Shown in pieces: positions 10,816-22,199 of a stretch of 62,000 bases of DNA. The stretch spans positions 94,688,412-94,750,411 of the forward strand of contig CM043963.1 in assembly GCA_014529385.2 (NCBI GenBank), in the 5' to 3' direction. The translations under genes and the position numbers were made by a program. Source of the DNA: Adiantum capillus-veneris (taxonomy: Eukaryota; Streptophyta; Polypodiopsida; Polypodiales; Pteridaceae). The notes under the pieces were generated by a model. The model did no database searches. It saw only the letters and a list, made by a program, of their open reading frames with translations, and had not been told where the DNA came from. Position 1 is the stretch's first letter. Each line of letters opens with the position of its first letter.

Positions 10816-11008
10816 AACCTCTCATGTGAGTTGTTTAAGGCTGCAAGTTGGATATTATTTTGTCATAAGTTTAGCAGTCAAAAGTGTTGTGAAAACTAGA
10901 AGGTAGTTGCGTAATGGCATGCAAAGAGTTTTTGGGAAACGAGCAGTTATCTTGGTATAGAAGAAGCATAAAAAGGGATTTGTTATGGCTGTAAGGAAAA
11001 AGGGAGAA

Positions 11009-11231
11009 TGTTGATATGATAGGTAGTGATGTGTGTGAACACACTTAGGACCGCCGGGGCACTTTTTCTCTCTCTACAAGGGTTTTTCCCATGTGTATTG
11101 TATATACGCCCAACACTCTAGGGCAAGCTATCTTTGCATTTGCACACCATCAATACATCGTCTTGTTGTGTGCTCTTTGAGCTTCTTCTTCTTCAAGCTT
11201 TGTGTACTTTCCTGCAACCCTAAACCTAACA
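11009..11231 (+). mobile_element. 5' LTR of copia A
   Basis: Begins TGTTGATATG after a purine run and ends CCTAACA just before the primer site. It contains a TATA-like TGTATATACGCCC (about 11098-11110). It shares GGTAGTGATGTGTGTGAAC, GGGGCACTTTTT and the GAGCTTC..TTC run with the LTRs at 32771 and 60425, so the three elements are one family with unusually short (~225 bp) LTRs. Confidence 0.85.
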
Positions 11232-11246
11232 TTTGGTATCAGAGTA
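11232..11246 (+). promoter_or_regulatory. primer-binding site of copia A
   Basis: TTTGGTATCAGAG directly after the LTR: the initiator-tRNA-Met complement used by plant Ty1/copia elements. Confidence 0.9.
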
Positions 11247-11580
11247 GGTGAGCCCTTCCTCACCAGCGTTGCCAGCATCCTCTGCTTCATCTCCTCCGAT
11301 TGGGACTACATGTCACAGGCGAAGACAGAGAGTCTATTACTGTGGGGAAGCTCGAAGAGCTTGGTATTAATAGAAATTTTGATATGAGGCCATTTCGGGG
11401 TTTGTTTCTACATCGCAAGCTCTGCACAGGCTATTTCGTCCTGTAGAATTTTCGACAAGACTCATTTCTGCAAAACAGGTATTTGCAAGTCTATTTTGGG
11501 CTGTGCTATTCACTACAGGTTGTTTTTGTACATTTTTCACTCTTTACAGGTAACAGTTAGTTCACGTACGGTCACTGGCC

Positions 11581-12410
11581 ATGGCTGAAAACAGTGATCT
11601 TTTTCGCATGTTGTTTGCTGAGGACAAGTTGGATGGAAACAATTACCCTATGTGGGCTTACATGATGCATCATGTATTGGTGGCCAAGGGATTTTGGAAT
11701 ATTGTGCAGGGTTTTGATGTACGTCTAGGATCTGTGGGAGCACATTCTAGTATAGTTGAGGATGGTGCAGGTTCTAGTGCATTTGCTGCTATAGTGGGAG
11801 CTGCAAGTTTTGGCACATCTCGTGCTGTAGTTGTCTTACCCACAGCTCAACAGAATCATTGGATTTGTAGAGATGCGCAGGCTCATGCCTTGATTATGCT
11901 ATCTGTCAAGCGTACCATGGTCCCACACATTCGTTCAACTACATCGGCAAAGCAAGCTTGGGATATACTTGCTCATTTGTATACAGGACGCAATGAGGCA
12001 AATGTTTCCTATCTGCGAAAGCAGTTGGAGTCCTTGCATATGGAAGAAGGTGACTCCATGAACAATTTTCTTACAGAGATCAAAGATCTCAAGGAGCAGT
12101 TAATTGTTGTGGGTGAAGTCATTTCTGATGGATCACTTGTGCAGACTTATTGAATGGCTTACCAGATTCCTACCAACCTTTTGCTTCTACTTTCAGGCTT
12201 ATCACAAAAGGTAATCCTGAAGTCATCAAGTTTAATGCGCTGGTTGCTATACTCTTGCAGGAAGACCAGTCTCGGCAAAACAACGCTAAACAGCATGTTG
12301 TAGATCAAGCCTTTATGTTTGCTTAGGCCATGGCAACGTCTCTACGAGTAGTAAGCCAAAAGGTGCATCTTCCAAGAATAGCAACAAGTCTAAAAAGGCT
12401 ACAGATAAGG
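11581..12410 (+). pseudogene. copia A gag
   Basis: The frame 11581-12153 starts with a clear ATG (MAENSDLFRMLFAEDKLDG, NNYPMWAYMMHHVLVAKGFW) and continues with AHALIMLSVKRTM and AKQAWDILAHLYTGRNEA, the UBN2/retrotran_gag pattern of plant copia gag. After a frame change near 12150 it goes on as LPDSYQPFASTFRLITKGNP and ends in LLQED. There is a 350-bp leader between primer site and ATG, normal for these elements. One shift and one stop make it non-functional. Confidence 0.9.
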
Positions 12411-13138
12411 GTAAGCAGAAGTTGTTTTGCAAGTATTATAAGGTAACGGCGTATGACATCATTAAAGATTGTCCAAAGGTCAAGGAAAATGAGGCAAAAA
12501 AGGAAGAAGCAGGCATGGCTGTTGTTGCAGAAGTGCCCACTTCCGGTACTAATGGCGATTCTCCAAATGTTGCACAGGATGCAGATTGGGCATTTAGTGT
12601 TCATTGCAGCTACAACCCTTTGTTGCAGGACACATGTATGTCTGTTGTGGATACACATGTATGGTACTTTGATTGTGGCGCCTCAAAGCATATCACTTCG
12701 CAGCATGATATGTTGACTTCTTTTGATTCTGCCCCTACATAGATTTCTGTTACATGCGCAGATAACTCCTCTTATCCTGTAAAAGGAGTCGGTGAAAATG
12801 TGCTGGATGCAGCCAATGGTGGATCTTTCATACTACATGATGCTTTGTATGTTCCTGGGATAAAGAAGAACTTGTTGTCAGTCTCTACACTTGCAAAGGT
12901 TGGCCTCGTTGTCAAATTTGTGGATGATAGGTGCACAATTCATGATCTCAGCGACGGAGATACAATTGTTGCATCAGGCTCCATATGTCGCGGGCTATAT
13001 AGTCTAGCTGCCTATGAAAAATGTGTGAAAGATGTGGCATGTACAATTTCTGATTTGCAAGCAGTTTTAGATGCAAAACTATGGCATGCACGTTTTGGGC
13101 ATCTGAATTTTGCTAGTTTGCTGCAGTTGCAGAAATAA
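12411..13138 (+). pseudogene. copia A zinc knuckle, protease and pre-integrase
   Basis: 12422-12742 reads FCKYYKVTAYDIIKDCPKVK, a knuckle in which the second cysteine and the histidine of CX2CX4HX4C are lost. The protease signature WYFDCGASKHIT follows, where the usual triad is DSG; here serine is replaced by cysteine. A stop lies near 12740. The frame resumes 12800-13138 (YVPGIKKNLLSVSTLAKVGL, typical of copia protease C-terminus) and enters the pre-integrase zinc domain (LWHARFGHLNFASL). Confidence 0.88.
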
Positions 13139-13952
13139 AAAATGGTTTCTTTGTTGCCTCATCTTGAGGCACCTCCTAAGCATGTATGTGAAGGTTGTAT
13201 TTTGGGGGAAATGCAACGTGCTTCCTTTCCCAAAGATGGTTCTGTGAGAGCTGAACGCAAGTTGTAGCTTATACATAGTGATGTTTGTGGTCCTATGCAA
13301 ATACCTTCTTTTGAACATCACCTTTACTTCGTGACTTTCATTAATGACCACTCCAAGCATGCATGGGTGTATCCTTTGAAGGCTAAGTCCGAAGTGTTTT
13401 TGTGCTTCAAGTAGTTTTTTGCTATGGCTGAAAATGCATTAGCATGTAACGTGGGCACTCTCCGTTTTGATCGAGGGGGGGGAGTATATGTCTAAGGAAT
13501 TTAATGCATTTTTGGCTGAACGTGGGATAAAAAATCAGTGCACAGTGCCTTACACTCCGTAGCAAAATGGTGTTGCTAAGCGGAAGAACAGGTCACTTAT
13601 GGAGATGGCGCGTTGTATGATCAAAAGTCAATTCTTTCCACATGCATTTTGGCTTGAGGCTGTTATGTGCACCACATATTTATTGAATAGGTGTCCCACC
13701 AAATCATTACAATCTATCACTAGATATGAGGCTTGGCATGGTAGAAAGCCTTTTGTTGCTCATCTGCATGTTTTTGGTTGCTTGGCATATGCTCTTGTCC
13801 CAGTGCAACATCGCAGAAAATTGGATGATAAAGCTGTGAAATGTATCTTTGTTGCTTACATTTCTAAAAGCAAGGGTTATAGGTTGTATCACCTACAAAC
13901 AAAGCATATCTTGGTGAGCAGAGATGTAGTGTTTGTGGAAGATATTGTGTAG
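13139..13952 (+). pseudogene. copia A integrase, catalytic residue lost
   Basis: CEGCILGEMQRASF completes the HHCC zinc site. LIHSDVCGPMQ carries the first catalytic aspartate. The second lies in LRFDRGG, where an extra G in a G-run (about 13477-13483) shifts the frame before EYMSKEF. The third block reads QNGVAKRKNRSLMEMARCM: the catalytic glutamate of QNGVAERKNR has become lysine (AAG at 13578). Several stops are present. The C-terminal GKPxxxHLxxFGC block is clear (FVAHLHVFGCLAYALVP). Order and motifs are those of Ty1/copia pol. Confidence 0.9.
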
Positions 13953-13997
13953 CCATTGCTTTCATGTACCAAAGAGACATGTGTTTGCTCATAGCCT

Positions 13998-14505
13998 ATG
14001 TATGATACTTTGTTGCCTCTGTTTTCTGGTGTACCATCACATGTAGAACCAGTTGAGGCACATGTACAACCTATGCAGGTTTTAAATGAGTCCACCGATC
14101 AGCCCATTTCTGATGCCGAAGTGCGTGATGCACTTGATGATGAGAGAACAGAAATTGAAGAGGCTAGGGCAATGCTTAAATGGCTGGTGCAAACTTTGCG
14201 TGACAGTAAATTGGATTCACCTTTTCCTAGTCGTACTCGCCATGGTTCTCATGATGCATCTTATGCATCGGATTGTTATGCATTGGCTGTTTCAAGTATG
14301 TGTGACAAAGAAGAGCTTGTAACATTCAATGAAGCAAAAAATTCAAAAACTTGGATGGCTATGATGCAAAGTGAATTTGATGCTATTGTGAAGAATGTTA
14401 CATGGTCTTTATGTGATTTGCTGTCTGGTAAAAAGGCCATTGGTACAAAGTGGGTGTATAAGCTAAAATGTAAGCCCGATGGTAGCATTGATCGTTACAA
14501 GGCCC
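13998..14505 (+). pseudogene. copia A integrase-RT linker and start of reverse transcriptase, truncated
   Basis: The frame 13998-14573 encodes an acidic linker (EVRDALDDERTEIEEARAML) and then the reverse-transcriptase entry: EELVTFNEAKNSKTWMAMMQ, EFDAIVKNVTWSLCDL, KKAIGTKWVYKLKCKPDG and SIDRYKA. The next expected residues (RLVAKGYxQ) are absent; from about 14505 the sequence becomes the 14505-15165 repeat. The rest of RT, RNase H and the 3' LTR are missing from this copy. Confidence 0.88.
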
Positions 14506-15165
14506 TAATTTACTGTGCCCTATGTCATCAGTGCTTTGAGAAAAAGCATTGTCACCCTGAAAGATCAGTTTAGTGTATTCTTGCCTAACAAATTTTAATC
14601 TAGGAAATTACCAAAAGACCCCTATAATTTGTCGAAATTCCCACTTAGGAATTTTGAGATCCACCTCTAAAATTTTACCTCAAGGCGATAGCCCCACGAA
14701 AGGTGATAGCACCCATGAAACTCAAAGCACCCGTGTTTTGGACGAAAGTATCCTAACTTTAGTGCAACCCCACCTACGAATCTTGACTCTTATCTCTAAA
14801 TTTCACCCCAAGGTGATATAATGCATGAAACTTAAAGGAATTTAATGTAAAATAATCTCCAAATATAGCGAAGGGTTGCCTTGATTGATCGTGTCCTTCG
14901 TCATCAGTGCTTTGAGAAAAAGCATTGTTGCTCTGAAAGATCGATTTAGTGTAATCCCACCTAACAAATTTTAATGTTTACCTTGAGATTTTAATTTTCA
15001 CCTTGAGAACGCCATGAGGTGATAGCACGCATGAAACTCTCTAATGTAAAAATCTCCAAATATAGCAAAGGGTTGCCCTATTTCATTGTGTCCTTTGTCA
15101 TCAGTGCTTTGGGAAAAAACATTGTCACCCTAAAAGATCGGTTTAGTGTTGCCTAACAAATTTTT
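14505..15165. repeat. three dispersed-tandem copies of a ~90-bp unit
   Basis: GTCATCAGTGCTTTG followed by AGAAAAAGCATTG and a block ending TTTAGTG...CCTAACAAATTTT recurs near 14524, 14904 and 15097. The spacing is about 380 and 195 bp. Each unit has a small inverted core (TGCTTT..AAAAGCA). Between them lie stretches repeating CTCTAAATTTCACC and AGGTGATAGCAC. No coding. Confidence 0.7.
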
Positions 15166-15170
15166 ATATG

Positions 15171-16667
15171 GAAAAATTACCAAAATACCCCTCTAGTTTG
15201 TGGAAATTCCCGAAATACCCCTTAAATTTCAAAAATACCCTTGTATCCATTTTGGTAATTTTCTTCAAGATTTCCTAGTCTTAATTCCTTTCTGACAATT
15301 GAGATCCGTTTTTGAGTGCTTAGTATGTAATTTAGCACAAATTAGCTCACATAAGAAGGGTTTTATGTCTAAACATAATGAATCTCCAAAGCGTAACCAA
15401 CTCAAATTCTAGTTTTAGCATCTTGTATGATAGACAATCAGTCTTCTTATGAAAAGCTACAAAAAACAATCGTTGGAGAAATTTACTCTCTCAACCAGGG
15501 GTATTTTGGTTGGAAAATTTGAAGGACATTTTGGGAATTTATGACAAAATATTGGAGATATTTTGGAAATTTTCTTCAAGATTTCCTAGTTTTAATTCCT
15601 TTTTGACAACTGAGATCCGTTTTTGAGTGCTTAACATGTAATTTGGCACAAATTACCTCGCAGAAGAAGGCAATTATGACTCAAATTCTAGTTTTAGCAT
15701 CTTATATGATAGACAATTAGTCTTCCTATGAAAAGCTACAAATTTTCTAATTTTTGGAGAAATTCACTCTCACAACCGGGGGTATTTTGGAAATTTTGGA
15801 AATTTGAGGGGCATTTTGGGAATATCCACATATTAGAGGGGTGTTTTGGGATATTTTGGAATTTTTTTTCAAGATTTCGTAGTCTTAATTCCTTGTTGAC
15901 AACTGAGATCCGTTTTTGAGTGCTTAGCATGTAATTTGGCACAAATTACCTCGTAGAAGAAGGCAATTATGACTCAAGTTCTAGTTTTAGCATCTTGTAT
16001 GATAGACAATTATTCTTCCTATGAAAAGCTACAAAGTTTCTAATTTGGAGAAATTCACTCTCACAACCAGGGGTATTTTGGGAAATTTGGAAATTTGAGG
16101 GGCATTTTGGGAATATCCACATATTAGAGGGGTTCAAGATTTCCTAGTCTTGATTCCTTTTTGACAACTGAGATCCGTTTTAGAGTGCTTAGCACGTAAT
16201 TTGGCACAAATTACCTCCCAGAAGAAGGCAATTATGACTCAAATTCTAGTTTTAGCATCTTGTATGATAGACAATTAGTCTTCGTATGAAAAGCTACGAA
16301 TTTTTTAATTTTTGGAGAAATTCACTCTCACAACCGGGGGTAGTTTGGGAATTTTGGAAATTTGAGGGGCATTTTGGGAATATCCACATATTAGAGGGGT
16401 GTTTTCGTAATTTTCCCTTTTCATGTTGAGCTTACAAACACCATAAGGTGATTGCACGCACGAAACGCAAAGGAAAATGCAATGGCAAAAAGACCGGTTT
16501 AGCAAACACGAAACGCAAATATAAATGCATTGAGAAAACCTTAAAATCTAACTTGAGAGTTCGTCGCCCTAAATCCACTCACTCCTACCACCATCGCTTG
16601 CCGCTTGCCTTCGCTAGTTGCTTGCCAATTGCCTTTGTCCTCGCCGCTCTAGCGAAGTCCCTCCCCA

Positions 16668-16724
<57 letters not shown>

Positions 16725-17135
16725 CACTCGACCTGTATCCTAGATTTAATTCCTTTTTGACAATTGAGATCCGTTTTGGAGTGCTTAGCATGTAATTTTG
16801 GGAGAAATTCACTCTCATAACGAGGGGTATTTTGGGAGTTTTGGAAATTTGAGGGGCATTTTGGAAATTTCCACAAATCAGAGGGGTGTTTGAACTTTAA
16901 AAGAACACCATAATTAAGAAATGAAAAGGCACAAATTACCTCGCGGAATAATGCAATGATGACTTTTCATTTTGACCTTAAGAATTGAAAAGGCACAAAC
17001 TACCTAGCAGAAGACAAGAAGACAATTAGTCTTCCTATGAGAACCTATTTTTCTGGAGAAAATTGGGAATTTTGAAAATTTGAGGGGCATTTTGGAAATT
17101 TCCACAAATCAGAGGGGTGTTTTGGTAATTTGCCC
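15171..17135. mobile_element. ~2-kb non-autonomous element with inverted ends and internal tandem repeats
   Basis: The left end (GGAAAAATTACCAAAATACCC then CTCTAGTTTGTGGAAATTCCC) is mirrored at 17095-17135, whose reverse complement reads GGGCAAATTACCAAAACACC and CCTCTGATTTGTGGAAATTTCC. Inside are about five copies of a ~265-310-bp unit beginning CAAGATTTCCTAGT or similar, near 15266, 15577, 15869, 16134 and 16737. Each carries GAGATCCGTTTTTGAGTGCTT and GGGGCATTTTGGGAAT. No coding frame is credible. A TIR transposon without a transposase gene is the simplest reading; target duplications were not found. Confidence 0.5.
16672..16720. repeat. (TC)n microsatellite
   Basis: About 24 uninterrupted TC dinucleotides. 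Confidence 0.97.
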
Positions 17136-17379
17136 TTTTCAACGACAAGCAAACGCAAACATGAAACGCGAACGTAAATAATGCATCGAGAAAACCTTAA
17201 AGTTTAAGTTGAGGGTCGTCGTTCATCCCGCCTCCCACGCTTGCCGGTTGCCTTCACTAATCGCTTGCCGATTGCCCTCACCTCGTCTTTGCGGCTCGTC
17301 TTCGTCGCTTGCCTTCACTGCTTGTGATGTTAGTGTCTTGCCCACTTGCCGACTGGAATGGCAAGGAGTCCCTCCCCAC

Positions 17380-17384
<5 letters not shown>

Positions 17385-17429
<45 letters not shown>
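17385..17429. repeat. (TC)n microsatellite
   Basis: About 22 TC dinucleotides at the equivalent site of the second segmental copy. Confidence 0.97.
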
Positions 17430-17430
<1 letters not shown>

Positions 17431-17552
17431 GCAAGCACTCGAAGTCTTGACCTGCTATGGACCTCGAAGACTCTCTGTGAGTATAGAAAGAGTCCTAGAG
17501 GCTAGATTCTCCTTTTGTAATTGCGCGCACACAGACACCTGAATGTTTAACC

Positions 17553-17737
<185 letters not shown>

Positions 17738-17917
17738 GTGTATTATGCACTACAGCATCAGGCGCTCAGAGAGCCCATCCGTAACAAGAGCACTGATACA
17801 AAAAACTGCCGTAACCTGCATTTCTTAATTATGGTACTCTTCTTAAGGTTCAAACACCCCTCTGATTTGTGGAGGGCATTGAGCAACCTTGTCCGCATGC
17901 CACTCACAGGTTACATG

Positions 17918-18030
<113 letters not shown>

Positions 18031-18207
18031 GGGCTTCGTCCAGCCTTGCTCAGGGCTCTTCTGAGAGTCCTAGAGTTAAGAGGGAGAGGTGGTTTGAAGG
18101 TGGGCGTAGCAGCAGGCTTGATTGGTCACTCACATGCAAGGACAATTCTCTGCCTCACGCACAGAAGCTACATTTGGTTGATTTAGTTGATTTAGTTGAT
18201 GATGACA

Positions 18208-18360
18208 ATGTCGATCATCAGTGAGCTTTCGCAGCTTGGCATAAAGGTCCACCAGTGAATTGTATGCAACCCTATCTGGATCAATGTGCATCTTCCTCAT
18301 TTCCTTATGAACGGCTACTGCCTCTGAGAAACAGCCACCCTTTGTATAGCCCGTAAATGA
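18208..18360 (-). pseudogene. PPR gene fragment (P-type)
   Basis: The minus strand encodes GYTKGGCFSEAVAVHKEMRK then MHIDPDRVAYNSLVDLYAKL and RKL, about 46 residues. This is one complete pentatricopeptide repeat and the start of the next (GYxKxGxxxEAxxLxxEM..xGIxPDxVxYNSLVDxYxKxGxL). PPR proteins bind organellar RNA. The fragment is isolated: flanking sequence in the same frame has stops, and a GATTTAGTT triplication lies just downstream. No start, transit peptide or further repeats are present, so it is a broken or transposon-captured piece. Confidence 0.8.
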
Positions 18361-18736
18361 TCATGATTCAGGCATGCTCGGCGTGAAGGCCAGAGGCCCG
18401 GTTGGAGGAAGTTGCAAGGGCCAAGCCCTATGGGAAGTGTGTAATCTCTCTCTCTATCCCTGGTTTCACACACACCAGGCGTGTCCCTTCCCGTGCAGCT
18501 CCTGCAGCGCGCACACATCATATCTCGACTTTGCAGGCGCAGTCTCTTCTCATGGAGTCCATTATAAATGCGTTGGCTGCAGTGTTTTTTGTTTGAGGAA
18601 GAAGGAGAGATCGACACATGGAGTGTCTCTTTGAGCTTGAAAAATTAACCTGCATTATAAAGAGTATAGAATAAAGGCCCTAAAATTATAGTTATTCCCT
18701 CTCTCTCTTTCTAGGGCAGTGTCCTACCCGTCCCTG

Positions 18737-19130
18737 GGGACTATCTAACACGGGCATTGAGGGGGTGGGATCTACGGTGGGATGAAGGAGAGCCGTAGAT
18801 CGCGGCAAATAATCTCGGGTACCCGAGATTGTACCCGAGATTACTTCTCGGCCGACCCTCGAACCCTTGACCTCACCTTTGCCACTCCCATGCCCTAACC
18901 ACGAGCCCCGCATGTTTATTGTGATGGTATGGGCCCGAGATTACTCTTATACCAAAGGTGACCAAAAGTAATCTCGGGTACAAAAAGTAATCTTGGGTAC
19001 CCGAGATTATCTCGAGTACCCGAGATTATCTCGGGTCCCCGAGATTACTTTTTGCGGTGCTGACAAGATCTACGGCGCTCGATGCTCTCACCATAGATCC
19101 CATGCCCCCATGCCCGTGTCATATAGTCCT
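18737..19130. mobile_element. foldback element with palindromic core
   Basis: The left arm 18737-18803 (ACTATCTAACACGGGCATTG ... GGGATCTACGGTG ... CCGTAGATC) and the right arm 19068-19130 (GATCTACGGCGCTC ... ATAGATCCCATGCCC ... CATGCCCGTGTCATATAGT) are inverted copies of each other. Between them is a cluster of CTCGGGTACCCGAG palindromes; 18811-18830 is a perfect 20-bp palindrome, AATCTCGGGTACCCGAGATT. No coding. Foldback or Mutator-like MITE is plausible. Confidence 0.7.
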
Positions 19131-19491
19131 GAGGCTACCCTTCCCCTCTACCCGCACCTGCACCCTGCCTGTGCCGTACAGTGCCCTCACCTCTGCTTCC
19201 CGCGCCACCTTCGCGCTGGCCTCCCTACCTTGTCTATCTCCTGCTCCAACACCTTTTTCTGCGCCCTGGCTAATGATAACTCTATCAACAGCTGGTTATA
19301 TTCTGCTGTTTTTTTTCATCATCCTTGCCTCTGCCTCTTATGTCGTGAATCTGCGAACGCAGCCACTAATTTCAATCCCCTGTGTCATGAAACTTATATG
19401 ATGATGATGATCTTATATTAAAGTCCTTGGAGAGCCAAAATTACCCATGGAAGAGGGAGGCTTAAGAAAATTAATGGGGGAGAGGCCTACC

Positions 19492-19536
<45 letters not shown>

Positions 19537-20450
19537 GCATCTTTCTTCTCTCTCCTTTTCCCATCTCGATCACTTCCTTGCTTCCTCTCTGCTCGTTTCC
19601 TCGCTGACAGATTTTCTGCGGCAGCAAAGGATCTCTTTCTCCATCTCTTGCTCTGGTGCACAAGGGAGAGTCTCTCTCTGCTTTCTCCCTCCCCCATCTC
19701 GACCCTCTCTGCTCGCTTACTCTCTTAATCCCTCGCACTTTCTCCTCTGCCACCCTATCTTCCCGTACCCTACAAAGAGAATGAGAAACACTAGAATCAA
19801 GAAGAACAATTGTTAACCTATGAGGTGATAGCAAGACTCTATACGGTGAGCATTCATCTGCATTTTAAAATAATTATCAATTGATAACTTCCTTTTTCTT
19901 CATAAGACTTTTCACGTCTAAGAACTCTGCTACAAGAGTTCATACTTGGAGCAAGACAGCTCCATAGAAGATATCATTGGTAGTGCCCTTAACATGGGCT
20001 CGAGTCTGATGCATAAGTTGAATATTTTTCCTTGTTTCTACTCCTATATGGCTAGGGGTTCACTTAAGACCATTGTATTCCAAGTCATTTGATCTAAGCA
20101 TGCACCAAGGGTAGCAAATACGCTGAATGCTCTTGGTATTGGGAAGTTTGTCTTTTCACGGACGCATGATCAAGAAAATTATGCATTGCACCATCATCTA
20201 CCATGGTTTTGTAATCCTAGATTGTAATCCTCAAGTGCTTTTCAATGATATGTCACATAAGGGGGTTTGGAAAAAGCTTCTGAAGGTTTACCACATGCCC
20301 ATATTTTTAATGGAATGGGATTTTTCCCACTTCACTTACTTATATTGAGTTAGGTCCCAAACAAAGAGGTGCCCAATGTGTAGGTGATGCCATAGTTAAG
20401 TGTACTTTTTAGATACATCAACACTCGCATCCTAGCCTTCTGTTAGCGGC
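19131..20450. other. unassigned sequence with a (CT)n tract
   Basis: No credible gene. Contains a (CT)n microsatellite at 19497-19534 and, after it, two imperfect copies of a pyrimidine-rich segment (CCATCTCGATC.CTTCC..CTCTCTGCTCG near 19560 and 19690). 19840-20400 is A/T rich without repeats that I recognise. Confidence 0.4.
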
Positions 20451-22195
20451 ACACCGCGACTAGACGTTGTAACACAGCTTTTCGAACACTAACAACTTAT
20501 CAATGCCATGGGAAGTGACCCGATCAAGGCATGGAGGCTACGTAGGCTTGCCAGGCACTACGGGGTCTACAACACTACTACGAAAGCAACAAACTACTTA
20601 AACGAGGTGACTACGAGACCGGTACTCACACACGCGACACCCTTTCGTACGTGCACACACAAGGATTTTCAATGAGAAATCGATGTCCAATCGACACAAA
20701 ACTCATTGGGCGTACTCATAGGACATAGAGGAACACAACCGAACCCTTGACCATGCGATTCTGAGATGCACAAAAATTGCAATCTCTTGCAGACCAGGTC
20801 ATAAAATGGGGGTTAAGCCTCTAGGTTTAGGAGGGTTCAAATACCCTTTACAAGGTCAAGGTGGAAGCCACAGGCCCCTTTTATTTAAATATGGGTGGGG
20901 TTTACAAAAATTGTGATGCGGGTTACCTGTGGGCTTCTTCATGGCTTCAGTGACGGCTATGCCCTTGCTAGCTTTCCTTCGTTTGTCGCTCCCGCAAACA
21001 CTCCTCCACGCCTAGTCTAGGACACGTCCTCGTGCACTGCGTCTGCTCAAGGCGGGGCCCCTTTAGTTCCAGCTAAGGCCTTGTCGGAACCTTCTGATGC
21101 GCTGCTCCAGCTCAGCGAAGTACCCAAAGAACAAACTATACTACCTAACAGCGCCTCAGGAGCTGAGGATCGATCCCACCTATTGCCCAATAAAAAGAAG
21201 AAGAAACTGGAATACCTAATAGAGGTTAAAAGACTCAGGCAGAAGCTCCTGGTTAAATTACCCAGTGCTATCAGAGCCGAAGCAGGGACGTGCCCAACGG
21301 AAAGATACATGGTGGAAACCCTTACAGGGGTTATCAACCGGCTCAAGGCATTATGCTGGTGAAGATCGCGAAACTAATAATAACGACCACACAGGTGTTC
21401 AGCAACAAAGAACAACACTGGCCATCCCTGGACCAAGTTCCTCAAGGGGTCTGCTGGAACCTGCCAACCAGACAAGTGTTGATGGGGCTGTATTCACGCA
21501 TCATCGTTTTGCCCGCACACTTCATGGTTACCTTTGAAGAAGCCTTCTACACCAGCTTCTTCTAGGTACAAAGTAATATTTTCTCCACAGCCAACGCAGA
21601 TCTGCGAAGCAGATATGTCGCTTTCATGCAAGCCAGCTGGCCCTCCAAGTTGGCTGATTTTGCTGGATCGCTGCCACTTGATAGTCTTCTATGGACACCT
21701 GCTCGTACCCACCTAGCTCATTCGTAGGGCATTCTGGCAAGAACTTTTCCTTGAGCAATTGGACTTCTCGTTTGAGGAGAGGGTAGGGGAGCGTGGGCAT
21801 GTGGAATTCTTTTTGGATGTCCCCTGCTGTGAGGTAATGTATGCATGCGGAGTGGAGAACTTTAAGTTCCCACTCCATGCAGCTTTTAATTGTTTGGTCG
21901 ACCTCCCCCTATATCCTTAGCTTAAGTTCGCGTTCGATGGCGGTTTCTTTTGGGTCTGCTGAGTGGAGGGCTTGGCAGCGGTGACGTCCATGTTTTGCTC
22001 CTCGGCTTCCTCGCCTACTTGAGCACTTGTGCTAGGTAATTCATCCTCTAGCGGCTCAAAGTAAATAGGCTCCACTTGGATGGGATCCATGGGAAGGGGT
22101 AGGGTTCTGGCTTGGAGTTGGCTTTCTTTTTCTACCAGATCGGCCTTTAGCCTCTGCATTTGTTCTTTGATCTCTTCCAATTCCCTATCGTTGCC
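20451..22195. other. unassigned, probable decayed retroelement
   Basis: Frames of 60-120 residues occur on both strands. On the plus strand at 21060-21360 a Lys/Leu-rich frame (NKKKKKLEYLIEVKRLRQKL) is followed in another frame by a hydrophobic one (GVCWNLPTRQVLMGLYSRII). On the minus strand a helical, Glu/Gln-rich frame at 22180-21917 (MEEIKEQMQRLKADLVEKES) is followed by one at 21878-21624 (MEWELKVLHSACIHYLTAGD). The minus-strand pair could be a gag or leader ORF of an LTR element, but I recognise no domain. Confidence 0.35.
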
Positions 22196-22199
22196 GGCT

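Larger units (their letters stand above)
16430..17440 (+). repeat. segmental duplication (~310 bp, offset ~715 bp), each copy with a (TC)n
   Basis: The 16430-16735 segment (GCATTGAGAAAACCTTAAAA, then CTTGCCGCTTGCCTTCGCTA, then GTCCCTCCCCACC and (TC)n) recurs at 17145-17440 (GCATCGAGAAAACCTTAAAG, CTTGCCGGTTGCCTTCACTA, GTCCCTCCCCACC, (TC)n). The microsatellite sits at the same place in both, so it predates the duplication. Confidence 0.8.

Noticed and set aside
11581-14573. Copia A as an intact coding element
   Set aside because: Stops, shifts, altered protease and integrase residues, and missing RT, RNase H and 3' LTR.
21260-21280. TGCTATCAGAGC as a plus-strand primer site
   Set aside because: One mismatch to the initiator-tRNA complement and no LTR end upstream.
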